DNA of 64,000 nt from assembly GCF_014646575.1 (NCBI RefSeq), contig NZ_BMNN01000001.1, positions 1 through 64,000 of the forward strand, given 5' to 3'. Numbering within the stretch: the first letter of the stretch is position 1; the number at the start of each line of letters is the position of its first letter. This DNA is from Halopseudomonas pertucinogena (lineage in GTDB: Bacteria > Pseudomonadota > Gammaproteobacteria > Pseudomonadales > Pseudomonadaceae). Below, one piece after another: positions 39,362 through 49,374 of this stretch. The position numbers were made by a program, and so were the translations under genes. A model generated the notes under the pieces. The model saw only the letters and a program-made list of their open reading frames with translations, searched no databases and had not been told where the DNA came from.

Positions 39362-40330
39362 ATCATCAAGCCGCTCTTCATCAAAGGCCCGTCACTCGGG
39401 GTCCGCTTCTTCGCATTGACGGTGCTTTCGCTGGTGCTGATGGTGGTCGACGCCCGCTTTGCCGCACTCAAGCCCCTGCGCTCGCAGCTGGGCATGGTGC
39501 TGACGCCCCTCTATTATGTTGCCGAGCTGCCCGTGCGCGCATGGGACGCGGTGTATCTGCAGCTGACCAGTCGGGCAGACCTGATCGCCGAGAACGAGCG
39601 GCTGCGCGCCGAGGCCCTGCTGGCCAGGCACAAGCTGCAGAAGCTGGCGTCGCTGACCGAGCAGAACGTGCGGCTGCGCGAACTGCTGAATTCCTCCGAA
39701 CTGCTTGATGAGCGGGTGCTGGTCGCCGAGCTGATCGGCATTGACCCCAATCCCTTTTCCCAGCGCATCATGATCGACAAGGGCGAGCGCGACGGGGTGT
39801 TCCTCGGCCAGCCGGTGCTGGACGCCACCGGTCTGATGGGGCAGGTGGTCGAAGTGCTGCCGTTCACCTCCCGCGTGCTGCTGGTCACCGACGTCTCCCA
39901 CAGTCTGCCGGTGCAGGTCAACCGTAACGGTCTGCGCGCCATTGCCAGCGGCACCGGCAACAGCGAATGGCTGGAGCTTCGGCATGTGGGGGATACTGCC
40001 GATATCCGGGTGGATGACATTGTCGTCAGCTCCGGGCTGGGCCAGCGCTTCCCCGCCGGCTATCCGGTGGGCCGGGTGGTCCATGTCAACCGCGACTCCT
40101 CCCAGCCCTTTGCCGAAGTACGGGTCGAGCCCACCGCACAGCTCAACCGCAGTCGCTATCTGCTGCTGGTATTCAGCCCGGAAAGCGCCTACGGCCAGGT
40201 ATTCCCCTCGCTGAGTCTGGAGACCGAGGGCGAAGGAGCGGAAACCGAGCTGGAGGGCGAGGCCCCGGAACAACCCGCGGACACCCAGCCGCAGGCGCCG
40301 GCACAGGAGGAGACGAGCGATGCGCAGTAG
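39362..40330 (+). CDS. mreC: Rod-shape-determining protein MreC, probable AUC start
   Basis: Periplasmic elongasome scaffold anchored by one N-terminal membrane segment (VRFFALTVLSLVLMVVDARF), followed by a coiled coil (about residues 60-105) and the beta-domain (about 115-275), with a Glu/Pro-rich tail. The frame is open from 39335, but there is no ATG, GTG or TTG before TTG 39416, which would cut the membrane segment. The family N-terminus as I recall it (M-I-K-P-L-F-x-K-G-P-S-L) aligns with ATC codons at 39362 or 39365, 3-6 nt after AAGGAG. So an AUC start, rare but known for a few genes, is likely. Conservative start: 39416. Confidence 0.88.
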   Translation: MIKPLFIKGPSLGVRFFALTVLSLVLMVVDARFAALKPLRSQLGMVLTPLYYVAELPVRAWDAVYLQLTSRADLIAENERLRAEALLARHKLQKLASLTEQNVRLRELLNSSELLDERVLVAELIGIDPNPFSQRIMIDKGERDGVFLGQPVLDATGLMGQVVEVLPFTSRVLLVTDVSHSLPVQVNRNGLRAIASGTGNSEWLELRHVGDTADIRVDDIVVSSGLGQRFPAGYPVGRVVHVNRDSSQPFAEVRVEPTAQLNRSRYLLLVFSPESAYGQVFPSLSLETEGEGAETELEGEAPEQPADTQPQAPAQEETSDAQ

Positions 40331-40793
40331 CCTGATCATCGGCCTGACCTTTCTGGCGGCCCTCATCCTCAGCGTGGTGCCGATGCCGGCACCCTTCGAT
40401 GCCGGCCGTCCCATGTGGTTGGCGCTGGTAACGGCCTACTGGGTCATGGCACTGCCGCACCGTGTCGGATTGCTGACGGCATGGGTGGCCGGGCTGGCGA
40501 CCGATGTGCTGTTCGGTGAGCTGTTCGGACAGAATGCGCTGGTGCTGGTGATGGTCGCCTGGCTGATACTGCTGCTGTACCAGCGCATCCGCCGCTTCCC
40601 GCTGTGGCAGCAGAGCCTGGTCATGCTGCCGGTGCTGGGCATTGCCCAGATGGTGTCGCTGTGGCTCAGCAGCCTGGCCGGCAGCCGCCCGCCCACGCTG
40701 CTGTATCTGCTGCCGGCGGTGATCAGTACAGTGCTCTGGCCCTGGGTGTTCACCGTACTCCGGCTGCTGCGCCGGCGTTTCCATGTCCTCTGA
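40320..40793 (+). CDS. mreD: Rod-shape-determining protein MreD
   Basis: A 157-residue inner-membrane protein with five or six hydrophobic segments, the third member of mreBCD. Start [20 protein letters not shown] overlaps the mreC 3' end by 11 nt, and its end overlaps maf by 11 nt. Family proteins are short and poorly conserved; position and topology carry most of the call. Confidence 0.93.
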   Translation: MRSSLIIGLTFLAALILSVVPMPAPFDAGRPMWLALVTAYWVMALPHRVGLLTAWVAGLATDVLFGELFGQNALVLVMVAWLILLLYQRIRRFPLWQQSLVMLPVLGIAQMVSLWLSSLAGSRPPTLLYLLPAVISTVLWPWVFTVLRLLRRRFHVL

Positions 40794-41376
40794 TCGCTCG
40801 CTGCTGTATCTGGCCTCCGCCTCGCCGCGCCGGCGGGAATTGCTGGAGCAGATCGGCGTGCCGGTACGGCTGGTGCGCTGTGCTGTCGATGAACAGCCGC
40901 TGGCGGACGAATCCGCCGAGTCCTACGTGCAACGGGTTACCCGCGACAAGGTACGGGCCGGCGTTGCCCTGGCGCCTGCCGGCGCCGTGGTGCTGGCCGC
41001 CGACACTGCCGTGGTGCTGGACGGCACCATCCTTGGCAAGCCGCGTGATCGTGACGATGCGCTGCGCACGCTGCGGGCACTGTCCGGGCGCGAACATCAG
41101 GTGATGACGGCGGTAGCGGTAGCCCGTGGCGATGAGCTGCAGGTTCGGCTGGTGATCTCCCGGGTCCGTTTCCGCCCGCTGGCCGAGGCTGAGCTGGCTG
41201 CCTACTGGGACACCGGCGAGCCGCAGGACAAGGCGGGCAGCTACGGTATCCAGGGCCTGGCTGCGGTCTTCGTCGCCCATCTCGAAGGCAGTTACAGCGC
41301 GGTGGTCGGCCTGCCGCTGATGGAGACGGCCGAGCTGCTCGATCGGTTCGGTATCCGCTGCTGGCAGGCGCGCTGA
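40783..41376 (+). CDS. maf: Maf-family nucleoside triphosphate pyrophosphatase
   Basis: House-cleaning NTP pyrophosphatase of 197 residues with the Maf signature [16 protein letters not shown] (about residues 10-25), the catalytic [19 protein letters not shown] segment (about 68-86) and [27 protein letters not shown] (split; about 151-177). The S-P-R-R-R-E-L-L and the Q-G-x-A pattern fit the dTTP/UTP-hydrolysing YhdE branch, but that is inference. It overlaps mreD. Confidence 0.94.
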   Translation: MSSDRSLLYLASASPRRRELLEQIGVPVRLVRCAVDEQPLADESAESYVQRVTRDKVRAGVALAPAGAVVLAADTAVVLDGTILGKPRDRDDALRTLRALSGREHQVMTAVAVARGDELQVRLVISRVRFRPLAEAELAAYWDTGEPQDKAGSYGIQGLAAVFVAHLEGSYSAVVGLPLMETAELLDRFGIRCWQAR

Positions 41377-41432
41377 CAGGGCGGACACCAGCAGGTATGC
41401 TGAGGGACTGTTGAAGGTGCCGGGGGAGCTCC

Positions 41433-42890
41433 ATGAGTGAAGAAATACTGATCAACATCACACCTATGGAAGCTCGGGTGGCGCTGGTGGAAAACGGCGT
41501 GCTGCAGGAAGTCCACATCGAACGCACACTGCGGCGCGGCATTGTCGGCAACATCTACAAGGGCAAGGTGGTACGGGTGCTGCCCGGCATGCAGGCGGCG
41601 TTTGTCGATATCGGCCTGGAGCGGGCCGCGTTCATCCACGCATCGGAAATCTCCCAGCGCGAAGGCGCAGCCGTCGAGCCGATCAGCTCGCTGGTGCACG
41701 AGGGCAAGGCGCTGGTGGTGCAGGTCACCAAGGACCCCATCGGCACCAAGGGTGCGCGGCTCACCACCCACCTCTCGGTACCGTCGCGCTACCTGGTCTA
41801 CATGCCGCGCACCCCGCACGTGGGCATTTCCCTGAAGATCGAGGACGAGACCGAGCGCGACCGCCTGCGTGACATCGTCGCCCGCTGCATCGAGCAGGAG
41901 GGTATCGAGGAGCGCGGCGGCTTCATCCTGCGCACCGCGGCCGAGGCCGCCCGCGAAGAAGACATCCTGATGGACATCCGCTATCTGCGCCGACTCTGGC
42001 AGCAGATCTCCCAGCAGATCAGTACCGCTCCTGCCCCTTCGGTACTCTACGAGGACCTGCCGCTGGCGCTGCGCACTCTGCGCGATCTGGTCAATCCGCG
42101 CATCGAAAAGATCCGCATCGATTCCCGGGAGACCTTCCAGAAGGTAGAACAGTTCGTGCATGAACTCATGCCCGGCGTTGAAAGCGTGCTGGAGCACTAT
42201 CCCGGCGAACGACCTGTGTTCGACCTGTATGGCGTGGAGGACGAGATCCAGAAGGCCATGGAGCGCAAGGTGATGCTCAAGTCCGGCGGCTATCTGGTGA
42301 TCGACCAGACCGAGGCGATGACCACCATCGACGTCAACACCGGTGCCTTTGTCGGTCATCGCAACCTGGAAGAGACCATCTTCAAGACCAACCTCGAAGC
42401 GGCGACGTCGATCGCCCGGCAGCTGCGGCTGCGCAACCTCGGCGGCATCATCATCATCGACTTCATCGACATGGAGGACGAGGAGCACCGCCGCCAGGTG
42501 CTGCGTACCCTGGAGCGCCAGCTCGAACGCGACCATGCGCGTACCAACATCATCGGCATCACCGAGCTGGGGCTGGTGCAGATGACCCGCAAGCGTACCC
42601 GGGAAAGCCTCGAACAGATCCTCTGCGAACCCTGTCCAAGCTGTTCCGGTCGCGGTATCCAGAAGACCGCCGAAAGCGTGTGCTATGAAATCTTCCGCGA
42701 GATCCTGCGAGAGGCCCGCGCCTATCAGGCCGGCGGCTACATGGTGCTGGCCTCCCAGGCGGTGATCGACCGGCTGCTGGACGAGGAGTCGGGGAACGTG
42801 GCGGATCTGGAAATATTCATCGAGCGGCCGATCCGGTTTCAGGTCGAAACCATGTACACCCAGGAACAATACGACGTAGTGCTGATGTAA
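41433..42890 (+). CDS. rng: Ribonuclease G
   Basis: Endoribonuclease of the RNase E/G family, 485 residues; matures 16S rRNA 5' ends and turns over mRNA. It has an S1 domain (about 38-125; GNIYKGKVVRVLPGMQAAFVD), the DNase-I-like catalytic part with DQTEAMTTIDVNTGAFVG (about 291-308) and DFIDMEDEEHRRQ (about 345-357), and the zinc-link CEPCPSCSGRG (about 399-409). GGGGGAGC precedes the ATG. Also called cafA; it follows maf by 56 nt as in other pseudomonads. Confidence 0.96.
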   Translation: MSEEILINITPMEARVALVENGVLQEVHIERTLRRGIVGNIYKGKVVRVLPGMQAAFVDIGLERAAFIHASEISQREGAAVEPISSLVHEGKALVVQVTKDPIGTKGARLTTHLSVPSRYLVYMPRTPHVGISLKIEDETERDRLRDIVARCIEQEGIEERGGFILRTAAEAAREEDILMDIRYLRRLWQQISQQISTAPAPSVLYEDLPLALRTLRDLVNPRIEKIRIDSRETFQKVEQFVHELMPGVESVLEHYPGERPVFDLYGVEDEIQKAMERKVMLKSGGYLVIDQTEAMTTIDVNTGAFVGHRNLEETIFKTNLEAATSIARQLRLRNLGGIIIIDFIDMEDEEHRRQVLRTLERQLERDHARTNIIGITELGLVQMTRKRTRESLEQILCEPCPSCSGRGIQKTAESVCYEIFREILREARAYQAGGYMVLASQAVIDRLLDEESGNVADLEIFIERPIRFQVETMYTQEQYDVVLM

Positions 42891-42923
42891 CAGGCACCAC
42901 TGCAACAGGAAAACTCACCTTAC

Positions 42924-45900
42924 ATGAATGGCGCACGCTGGCTTCGGCGTTTACTGGACGGCCTGATCCTGCTGCTCATCAGCTGGCTGCTGCTGACCGC
43001 AGCCTATGTCAGCCTCGGTCGGCAGTTCGTTCCGGCCCTGGCCGATTACCAGGACGAGCTGGTGCAGTGGGTGCAGCAGCAGACCGGGCGGGCCATCGAG
43101 CTGGACAGCCTGCAGGCGGAAATGCAGGGCTCCCAGCCGGTCCTGACGTTGCAGGGGCTGCGGGTGCACGAGGGCGCCGACCGTAACAGCCCGGTGCTGC
43201 TTGAACTGCAGCATGTCACCGCTCGGGTGGATGTGTTCGCCAGTCTCTGGCAACGCGAGCCGGTGATGGATGCGCTGCAGCTTGAGGGGCTGGAGCTGGA
43301 GTTCATCGAGGATGAAGAGGGAAGCTGGCGACTCAGCGGCCTCGGTCAGAGCGACCCGAACAGCGGCGGGCTCGACCGGGCGCTGCAGCGGGTGTTCGAC
43401 CAGCGCCGCATCACCCTGCTGGATACCAGCATCCGCATCACCCCCTGGGCCCAACCCCAGTGGGTATTCTCCGATGGTGACCTCACCCTGCTTACCCGTG
43501 ATGACCGGCATCGTCTGGATGCCCGGATGCGTCTTCCCGACCAGCAGCTGGTGAGCCTGCAGATCAGGGGGCGCCTGCCCGATCGCGACTGGCGCCGCGC
43601 CGACATGGCATTTTTCGCCGAACTGCCGCCCAGCGACTGGCACCAGTGGTTGCCTGCCGAGCTGCTGGCGCAGGCACGCATCCAGCGCATGGTGGCCGGC
43701 GGGCAGCTCTGGGGACAATGGCGCAATGTCCGTCTGGAGCGGATGGATGGGGTACTGCGGATGCCCGTGGTGGAGCTGGATCTGCCGCGGCCGGCACCGG
43801 CAACCGAGGATCTGGAGCTCCAGTTTCAGCTGCAGCTGGAGGATGACCAGCAGCGTCTGGATATCCAGCAGTTGAGCCTGCGCCTGGGCGAACAACGTTG
43901 GCCCGACACCCGCCTGCAACTGACCAGGCACCCGCAGCATGGGGACTGGCAGGCGCGTATCGATCGGGTACCGCTGCAGCTGCTCGGTCAGTGGTTGCCG
44001 GCAGCACTGCCCCATGAGGGAGCGGCGCAGATACTCGACACCCTGGCGCCGGAGGGCGAATTGCAGGGCGTACTGGTCCGCGGCGGGAAACTCGCCGACT
44101 TTGCCGACTGGAACATCCAGGCAGCACTGCACGAAGTGGGCGTGCAGGCCTGGGAAGGGGTGCCGGCCATGGACGGCATGAGTGGCGTGATCGCGGGCAA
44201 GCCGGCGGGGGGCGAATTGCGGGTAGACAGCGGGCCGTGGAGCATGCACCTGCCGAGACTGTTTCCCGAGCGCTGGCATTATCACCGCCTGCAGGGCGGG
44301 CTGACCTGGCGCTGGTCCCAACCGCAGGGGCTGGAGCTGACCATCCCCGGCGCCGAGGCCGAGGGTGAGGAAGGCATTGCCACCACGCGCCTGCACCTGC
44401 AACTACCGCCGCCGGGCGGTACCCCGACCATGGACCTGCGAGTGGCGCTGAACGACACCCGAGCGGAGTTTCATGGCCGCTATCTTCCCACCGAGTCGTC
44501 CGCGATGGAGCCGGCACTGACCGAATGGCTGCGGGCAACCGAACTCAGCGGGGACGTGCCCCAGGCCATCTTTTCCTATCAGGGACCGCTCAGAGGGGCC
44601 ACCCGTGAAGAGCGCGCCATTCGTCTGTATGCGCGCCTGCAGCAGGGGCGGCTGAACTTCCAGCCGGGCTGGCCGGCTCTGGAGCAGGTGGACGCCACGC
44701 TGCATCTGCACAACCTGGATATGAATATCAGCGAGGCACGGGGTCAGCTGTTGCAGACCAGCCTGGACAATATCCAGGTGGCGCTCGGCCGCACCGCAGA
44801 CCAGGCCCTTAAGCTGTCGATCAGGGGTGATATCGATGGCCCCCTCGCCGACGGTCTGCACATCATGCAGCAGACGCCACTGGCCCGCTTGACCGGCGAC
44901 CCGCTGGAGGGCTGGACAGGTGAAGGCAGCCTGCAGGGTAACCTGCAGCTGGGCGTGCCGCTCGGCGGTGCAAGCGAGCCGGATGTGCACCTGCAATTGC
45001 AGGCCAGCGCCTCGCAACTGAACATCGCCCAGGCCAGGGCGCCGCTGCGGGACCTGAGCGCCGAGTTCATCTATCAGCACGGCACGGGCCTGAGCAGCAA
45101 GAACATCACCGCGCAGTTTCTCGGAGAGCCGGTGCGGGCTCAGCTGGGCGTCCGGGACGGGACTCATCAGCTGCGCATGGACGGCAGCCACAGCATGGAA
45201 CAGCTGCGCAGCTGGCCGATGCTGGAGGCGGTGCCAGAGAAGCTCGCCAGTGGCAGGGCGGCGTGGACCGCGCAGCTGTTGCTCGGCGAGGGACTCAGGC
45301 GCCTGGTCGTGCAGAGCGATCTGCGCGATGTGCAGCTGGACCTGCCCGGCGAACTGGCCAAGCGCAGCGGCGATCGCCTGCCCAGCCGGTTGCAGCTGGA
45401 CATGGGGCAGACGGGACGCTGGCAGTTCCAGCTTGGCGATGACCTGCGCGGGATCCTGCTTGAGCGCGACGGTGTGCTCGCCGGTGATATCCGCTACCGC
45501 CAGGGGATTCCCCAGCAGCCGGCCACCCGGGGTATTGCCGTCGCCGCCCGGTTCGACCGGGTGGATGTGGACCAGTGGCGCGACTGGTGGCGTCCCGACC
45601 TGCTGTCCGGTACCGGGGCAGGTGGTTCCGGCCCGGGAGCGGGCCCCGGCGAACAGCTGATCAGCCGGGTGCAGATCAGCGCCGGTCGGCTCAGTGGCTT
45701 CGGGCTCGACCTGCAGAATCTTGACGTACTGGCCACGCCACGGGACAGCGGCTGGCAGCTGACGGCAGAACACCCGCAGCTCAGCGGTCGGGTGTTGTTG
45801 CCGGCGCAGGGCGCGCCCATCGAGCTTGACCTGCAGCGACTGGTCGTGGCCCGCCCGCAGGAAGACCCCGTGGACACCCACGGGCTGGTTGAACCGCTGC

Positions 45901-46766
45901 TGCCCGAGGACCCGCTCAAGGACTTCAATCCAGCCAGCGTACCGGCCATGCGGGTGAGTATCGATGAGCTGCACTGGGGGGACGAGCTGGTCGGCGCCAC
46001 TGCGTTCAACCTGCGGCCCGCTACGGCGGCGCTGGACATCAGCGACATCGACCTGAGCCTGCGTGGTGGGTTGCAGGTGATGGGCAGCATGCGCTGGGAC
46101 GAGTCCCGCAGCCGGTTCGATGGCACCCTCGCGGCTACCGATATCGGTCGGGTGCTGAGCGCCTGGGGCTATGCACCGAGCGTGCGCAGCAGCAGTTTCG
46201 GCTCGCAGGTGTCCCTGAGCTGGCCGGGTTCACCGGCCTGGTTTGCTCTGAAACGCAGCTCCGGCTCGCTGTCCCTGCAGGCCGAGGACGGCACCCTGGA
46301 CAGCGGCGAATCGTCCGCGGACGCGCTGCGGGTGTTCGGATTGCTCAACTTCAACGCGCTGACCCGCCGCCTGCGTCTGGACTTCTCCGACCTGTTCGGC
46401 AAGGGTGTAGCCTATGACACCTTCAGCGGCGAAGCGGTGCTGACCAACGGTCTGCTGCAGACCCTCTCGCCGCTGGTCATGGACGGTCCCAGCGTCAAGC
46501 TGCAGCTCGACGGCAACCTCGACCTGCCTGCGGACCGGGTCGACATGGGCCTGCTGGTGACCCTGCCGGTGACCAACAACCTGCCGCTGGCGGCGATTAT
46601 CGCCGGCGCCCCGCAGATAGGTGGCGTGCTGTTTCTGGTAGATCGCATACTGGGCGACCGGGTCGCCCGGTTTGCCTCGGTACGCTATCGAGTCAGTGGC
46701 AGCTGGAAGCAACCCAACGTGGAATTCGACCGCGCGTTTGACGACAAACCCGCCCTGGAGGATTGA
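42924..46766 (+). CDS. yhdP: YhdP-like AsmA/TamB-family envelope protein
   Basis: A 1280-residue protein with one N-terminal membrane segment (LLDGLILLLISWLLLTAAYVSL, split; about 8-30) and a very long periplasmic beta-rich body, ending in an AsmA-type C-terminal region (about 1090-1265, with LDFSDLFGKGVAYDTFSGEA and the ending RYRVSGSWKQPNVEF). The family is thought to bridge the periplasm and carry phospholipid to the outer membrane. It follows rng by 33 nt and precedes the nitrilase by 1 nt. Confidence 0.92.
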   Translation: MNGARWLRRLLDGLILLLISWLLLTAAYVSLGRQFVPALADYQDELVQWVQQQTGRAIELDSLQAEMQGSQPVLTLQGLRVHEGADRNSPVLLELQHVTARVDVFASLWQREPVMDALQLEGLELEFIEDEEGSWRLSGLGQSDPNSGGLDRALQRVFDQRRITLLDTSIRITPWAQPQWVFSDGDLTLLTRDDRHRLDARMRLPDQQLVSLQIRGRLPDRDWRRADMAFFAELPPSDWHQWLPAELLAQARIQRMVAGGQLWGQWRNVRLERMDGVLRMPVVELDLPRPAPATEDLELQFQLQLEDDQQRLDIQQLSLRLGEQRWPDTRLQLTRHPQHGDWQARIDRVPLQLLGQWLPAALPHEGAAQILDTLAPEGELQGVLVRGGKLADFADWNIQAALHEVGVQAWEGVPAMDGMSGVIAGKPAGGELRVDSGPWSMHLPRLFPERWHYHRLQGGLTWRWSQPQGLELTIPGAEAEGEEGIATTRLHLQLPPPGGTPTMDLRVALNDTRAEFHGRYLPTESSAMEPALTEWLRATELSGDVPQAIFSYQGPLRGATREERAIRLYARLQQGRLNFQPGWPALEQVDATLHLHNLDMNISEARGQLLQTSLDNIQVALGRTADQALKLSIRGDIDGPLADGLHIMQQTPLARLTGDPLEGWTGEGSLQGNLQLGVPLGGASEPDVHLQLQASASQLNIAQARAPLRDLSAEFIYQHGTGLSSKNITAQFLGEPVRAQLGVRDGTHQLRMDGSHSMEQLRSWPMLEAVPEKLASGRAAWTAQLLLGEGLRRLVVQSDLRDVQLDLPGELAKRSGDRLPSRLQLDMGQTGRWQFQLGDDLRGILLERDGVLAGDIRYRQGIPQQPATRGIAVAARFDRVDVDQWRDWWRPDLLSGTGAGGSGPGAGPGEQLISRVQISAGRLSGFGLDLQNLDVLATPRDSGWQLTAEHPQLSGRVLLPAQGAPIELDLQRLVVARPQEDPVDTHGLVEPLLPEDPLKDFNPASVPAMRVSIDELHWGDELVGATAFNLRPATAALDISDIDLSLRGGLQVMGSMRWDESRSRFDGTLAATDIGRVLSAWGYAPSVRSSSFGSQVSLSWPGSPAWFALKRSSGSLSLQAEDGTLDSGESSADALRVFGLLNFNALTRRLRLDFSDLFGKGVAYDTFSGEAVLTNGLLQTLSPLVMDGPSVKLQLDGNLDLPADRVDMGLLVTLPVTNNLPLAAIIAGAPQIGGVLFLVDRILGDRVARFASVRYRVSGSWKQPNVEFDRAFDDKPALED

Positions 46767-46767
46767 A

Positions 46768-47613
46768 ATGTCCCGCATAGCCGCCATACAGATGATCAGC
46801 GGAGCCGATGTGCAGGCGAACCTTGATGTCGCCGCCAGGCTGATTGGCGAAGCCGCGGAGCAGGGCGCTCAGCTGATCCTGTTGCCAGAGTGTTTCGCTG
46901 CCTTCGGCAACCGCTCGCTGCAAGCCGTCGCCGCCGCGGAGTACGACGGCAGCGGACCGATCCGGCCGTTTCTCGCCGAGCAGGCGCGTAGCCACGGCGT
47001 CTGGCTGGTTGCCGGCAGCATCCCGTTGCCCGCCGCAGCCGGCGCCAGGCCCATGGCCTGCTGTCTGGTCATCGACAACCAGGGCCGGGAGGTCGCCCGC
47101 TATGACAAGCTGCACCTGTTCGACGTCGAGGTGGCCGACAACCAGCGCAGTTACCGCGAATCCAGGGATTACGGCTATGGCGACAGGGTCGTCTGCATCG
47201 ATACCCCGGTGGGCCGGCTGGGGTTGAGCATCTGTTACGATGTACGCTTTGCCGAGCTGTATCAGACGCTGCGTAACGCCGGGGCCGAGCTGATCGTGGT
47301 TCCGTCTGCGTTTACCGCGGTGACCGGCGCCGCCCACTGGGAGGTATTGCTGCGTGCCCGGGCGATAGAGACCCAGTGCTATGTGCTTGCCGCCAATCAG
47401 GGCGGTACCCATGCCAACGGTCGCGAGACCTTCGGTCACAGCTGTCTGATCGACCCCTGGGGTGAGATCACCACCTGTCTGCCCAGGGGTGAGGGCGTCA
47501 TCTGCGGGGAGATCGACCTGCAGCATCTGCAATCCATTCGTGGGCGCATGCCGGTTGCCGGGCATCGCCGTTTTGCGCCGCCAGGGCCGATCCTGCCGGC
47601 CAGGGAGCATTGA
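46768..47613 (+). CDS. Carbon-nitrogen hydrolase, Nit2-like (possible deaminated glutathione amidase)
   Basis: Nitrilase-superfamily protein of 281 residues with the Glu-Lys-Cys triad: Glu in [10 protein letters not shown] (about 43), Lys in [12 protein letters not shown] (about 115) and Cys in [14 protein letters not shown] (about 153). The closest functional guess is a Nit1/Nit2-type amidase that repairs deaminated glutathione or omega-amides. AGG lies upstream of ATG 46768 in the yhdP end. It precedes tldD by 4 nt. Confidence 0.9.
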   Translation: MSRIAAIQMISGADVQANLDVAARLIGEAAEQGAQLILLPECFAAFGNRSLQAVAAAEYDGSGPIRPFLAEQARSHGVWLVAGSIPLPAAAGARPMACCLVIDNQGREVARYDKLHLFDVEVADNQRSYRESRDYGYGDRVVCIDTPVGRLGLSICYDVRFAELYQTLRNAGAELIVVPSAFTAVTGAAHWEVLLRARAIETQCYVLAANQGGTHANGRETFGHSCLIDPWGEITTCLPRGEGVICGEIDLQHLQSIRGRMPVAGHRRFAPPGPILPAREH

Positions 47614-47617
47614 GTTT

Positions 47618-49063
47618 ATGAGTAACCTGCTATCACAGGCCGAGAGCCGACTGCTGCAACCCGCCGATCTGAGTCCGGACAGCATCGCCGGTGTGCTCGG
47701 TCATCTGGTATCCGCGCCCGGAGTGGATGCGGCAGACCTGTATTTTCAGCATCAGGTCAGCGAGTCCTGGGTGCTGGAGGACGGCATCGTCAAGGATGGC
47801 AGCTTCAATGTCGACCAGGGCGTCGGCGTACGCGCCCAGGCTGGTGAGAAAACCGGCTTTGCCTACAGCAATGACCTGCACCTGCAGGCCCTGACCCAGG
47901 CTGCCGGTGCGGCGCGCTCCATCGCTCGCAGCGGCCAGCAGGGCAGCGTGCAGGCCTGGCAGCGCAACGCCGCCGCCCCGCTGTATTCGGCGGACAACCC
48001 GCTGGACAGCCTGAACCAGGCCGACAAGGTCGCCTTCCTGCAGCGGCTGGACGCCTATACCCGCAGCCTCGACCCGCGGATAACGCAAGTGTCGATCAGT
48101 CTCGGCGGGGTGCACGACACCATGCTCATTGCCGCCAGTGACGGCACCTGGGCCGGCGATGTACGCCCGCTGGTGCGGCTGAACATCAGCGTGATCATCG
48201 AACACAACGGCCGCCGCGAACGAGGCAGTTTCGGCGGCGGCGGGCGTACCGACTACCGCTTCTTCGAGGCCGAGGAACGGGCCATGGCCTACGCCCGGGA
48301 AGCGGTGCGCCAGGCGGTGGTCAATCTGGACGCGATTGCCGCCCCGGCCGGCAGCATGCCGGTGGTGATGGGGCCGGGCTGGTCGGGTGTGCTGCTGCAC
48401 GAGGCGGTCGGCCATGGCCTGGAAGGGGACTTCAACCGCAAGGGCAGCTCGGCCTACAGCGGTCGGGTCGGCGAAAAGGTAGCCTCCAGCCTCTGCACCA
48501 TCGTCGACGACGGCACCCTGCAGGGCCGGCGCGGCTCACTGAGTGTGGATGACGAGGGTGTCGGCACCAACTGCACCATGCTGATCGAGAACGGCATCCT
48601 CAAGGGTTATATCCAGGACAAGCTCAACGCCCGGCTGATGGGCGTGGCGCCCACCGGCAACGGTCGCCGCGAGTCCTATGCGCACCTGCCGATGCCGCGC
48701 ATGACCAACACCTACATGCTGGCCGGCGAGAGTGATCCCGAGGAGATCATCCGGTCGGTGAAGAAGGGCATCTACTGCGCCAGCCTCGGCGGCGGGCAGG
48801 TGGATATCACCAGCGGCAAGTTCGTGTTCTCCACCAGCGAGGCCTATCTGATCGAGGATGGCAAAATCACCGCGCCGGTGAAGGGCGCGACCCTGATCGG
48901 CAACGGGCCTGAAGTGATGGATCGGGTGTCGATGGTGGGCAACGACCTGGAGCTGGACAGCGGGGTGGGCACCTGCGGCAAGGACGGGCAGTCGGTGCCG
49001 GTGGGCGTGGGCCAACCGACCCTCAAGATCGACCAGATCACCGTGGGTGGAACCGGGGCCTGA
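47618..49063 (+). CDS. tldD: Metalloprotease TldD
   Basis: Subunit of the TldD/TldE (PmbA) heterodimer that trims modified peptides and degrades unfolded peptides. The 481-residue protein has the zinc motif [13 protein letters not shown] (HExxxH, about residues 258-270) and a conserved C-terminal GGTGA end. The partner pmbA, usually two genes further in pseudomonads, is not found; a repeat-rich gap follows and the synteny ends here. Confidence 0.95.
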   Translation: MSNLLSQAESRLLQPADLSPDSIAGVLGHLVSAPGVDAADLYFQHQVSESWVLEDGIVKDGSFNVDQGVGVRAQAGEKTGFAYSNDLHLQALTQAAGAARSIARSGQQGSVQAWQRNAAAPLYSADNPLDSLNQADKVAFLQRLDAYTRSLDPRITQVSISLGGVHDTMLIAASDGTWAGDVRPLVRLNISVIIEHNGRRERGSFGGGGRTDYRFFEAEERAMAYAREAVRQAVVNLDAIAAPAGSMPVVMGPGWSGVLLHEAVGHGLEGDFNRKGSSAYSGRVGEKVASSLCTIVDDGTLQGRRGSLSVDDEGVGTNCTMLIENGILKGYIQDKLNARLMGVAPTGNGRRESYAHLPMPRMTNTYMLAGESDPEEIIRSVKKGIYCASLGGGQVDITSGKFVFSTSEAYLIEDGKITAPVKGATLIGNGPEVMDRVSMVGNDLELDSGVGTCGKDGQSVPVGVGQPTLKIDQITVGGTGA

Positions 49064-49070
49064 CGGCCCC

Positions 49071-49260
49071 ATCGCCCCGGGGTCGGGGCTCCTACGGGGT
49101 GGTGGGGCTCCAGTGTGGGGGGGCAATCGCCCCGGGGTCGGGGCTCCTACGGGGTTGGTGGGGGCTCCGGTGTGGCGGTTCGATCGCCCCGGGGTCGGGG
49201 CTCCTACGGGGGTGGTGGGGGCTTCGGTGTGGTGGTTCATCGCTCCGGGGGTGGGGGCAT
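49071..49260. repeat. G-rich tandem repeat, about 3.5 units of 54-57 bp
   Basis: Four successive units start at about 49071, 49124, 49181 and 49237. The first three share ATCGCCCCGGGGTCGGGG followed by CTCCTACGGGG and a GGTGGGGGCTCCGGTGTGG-like tail; the last is cut short. Spacing between matching bases is 54, 57 and 56. Each unit contains GCTCCTAC, the reverse complement of the GTAGGAGC start of the REP at 49289, so the array looks REP-derived. No gene is predicted in the 311-bp gap between tldD and the asparaginase. Confidence 0.85.
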
Positions 49261-49288
49261 GTAATGAAACGATCCGTTCTCTCTCGAC

Positions 49289-49331
49289 TGTAGGAGCGGC
49301 GACCTCGCCGCGATTGGCGCGCAGAGCGCGC
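49289..49331. repeat. Pseudomonas-type REP palindrome
   Basis: TGTAGGAGCGGC, GACCTCGCC, GCGATTGGCGCGCAG is the familiar short REP pattern of Pseudomonas chromosomes (core GTAGGAGCGGC... GCGATxGGC). GGCGCGC and GCGCGCC follow as an imperfect palindrome. It lies downstream of the asparaginase 3' end and the tldD repeat block. Confidence 0.75.
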
Positions 49332-49374
49332 CCGGCCCCCGCACGGGCTACCCACCATCTGATCAGATAGGCCC

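Noticed and set aside
49071-49260. Tandem repeats considered as a CRISPR array
   Set aside because: Units are contiguous and G-rich without distinct spacers, period varies from 54 to 57 bp, and no cas gene is present.
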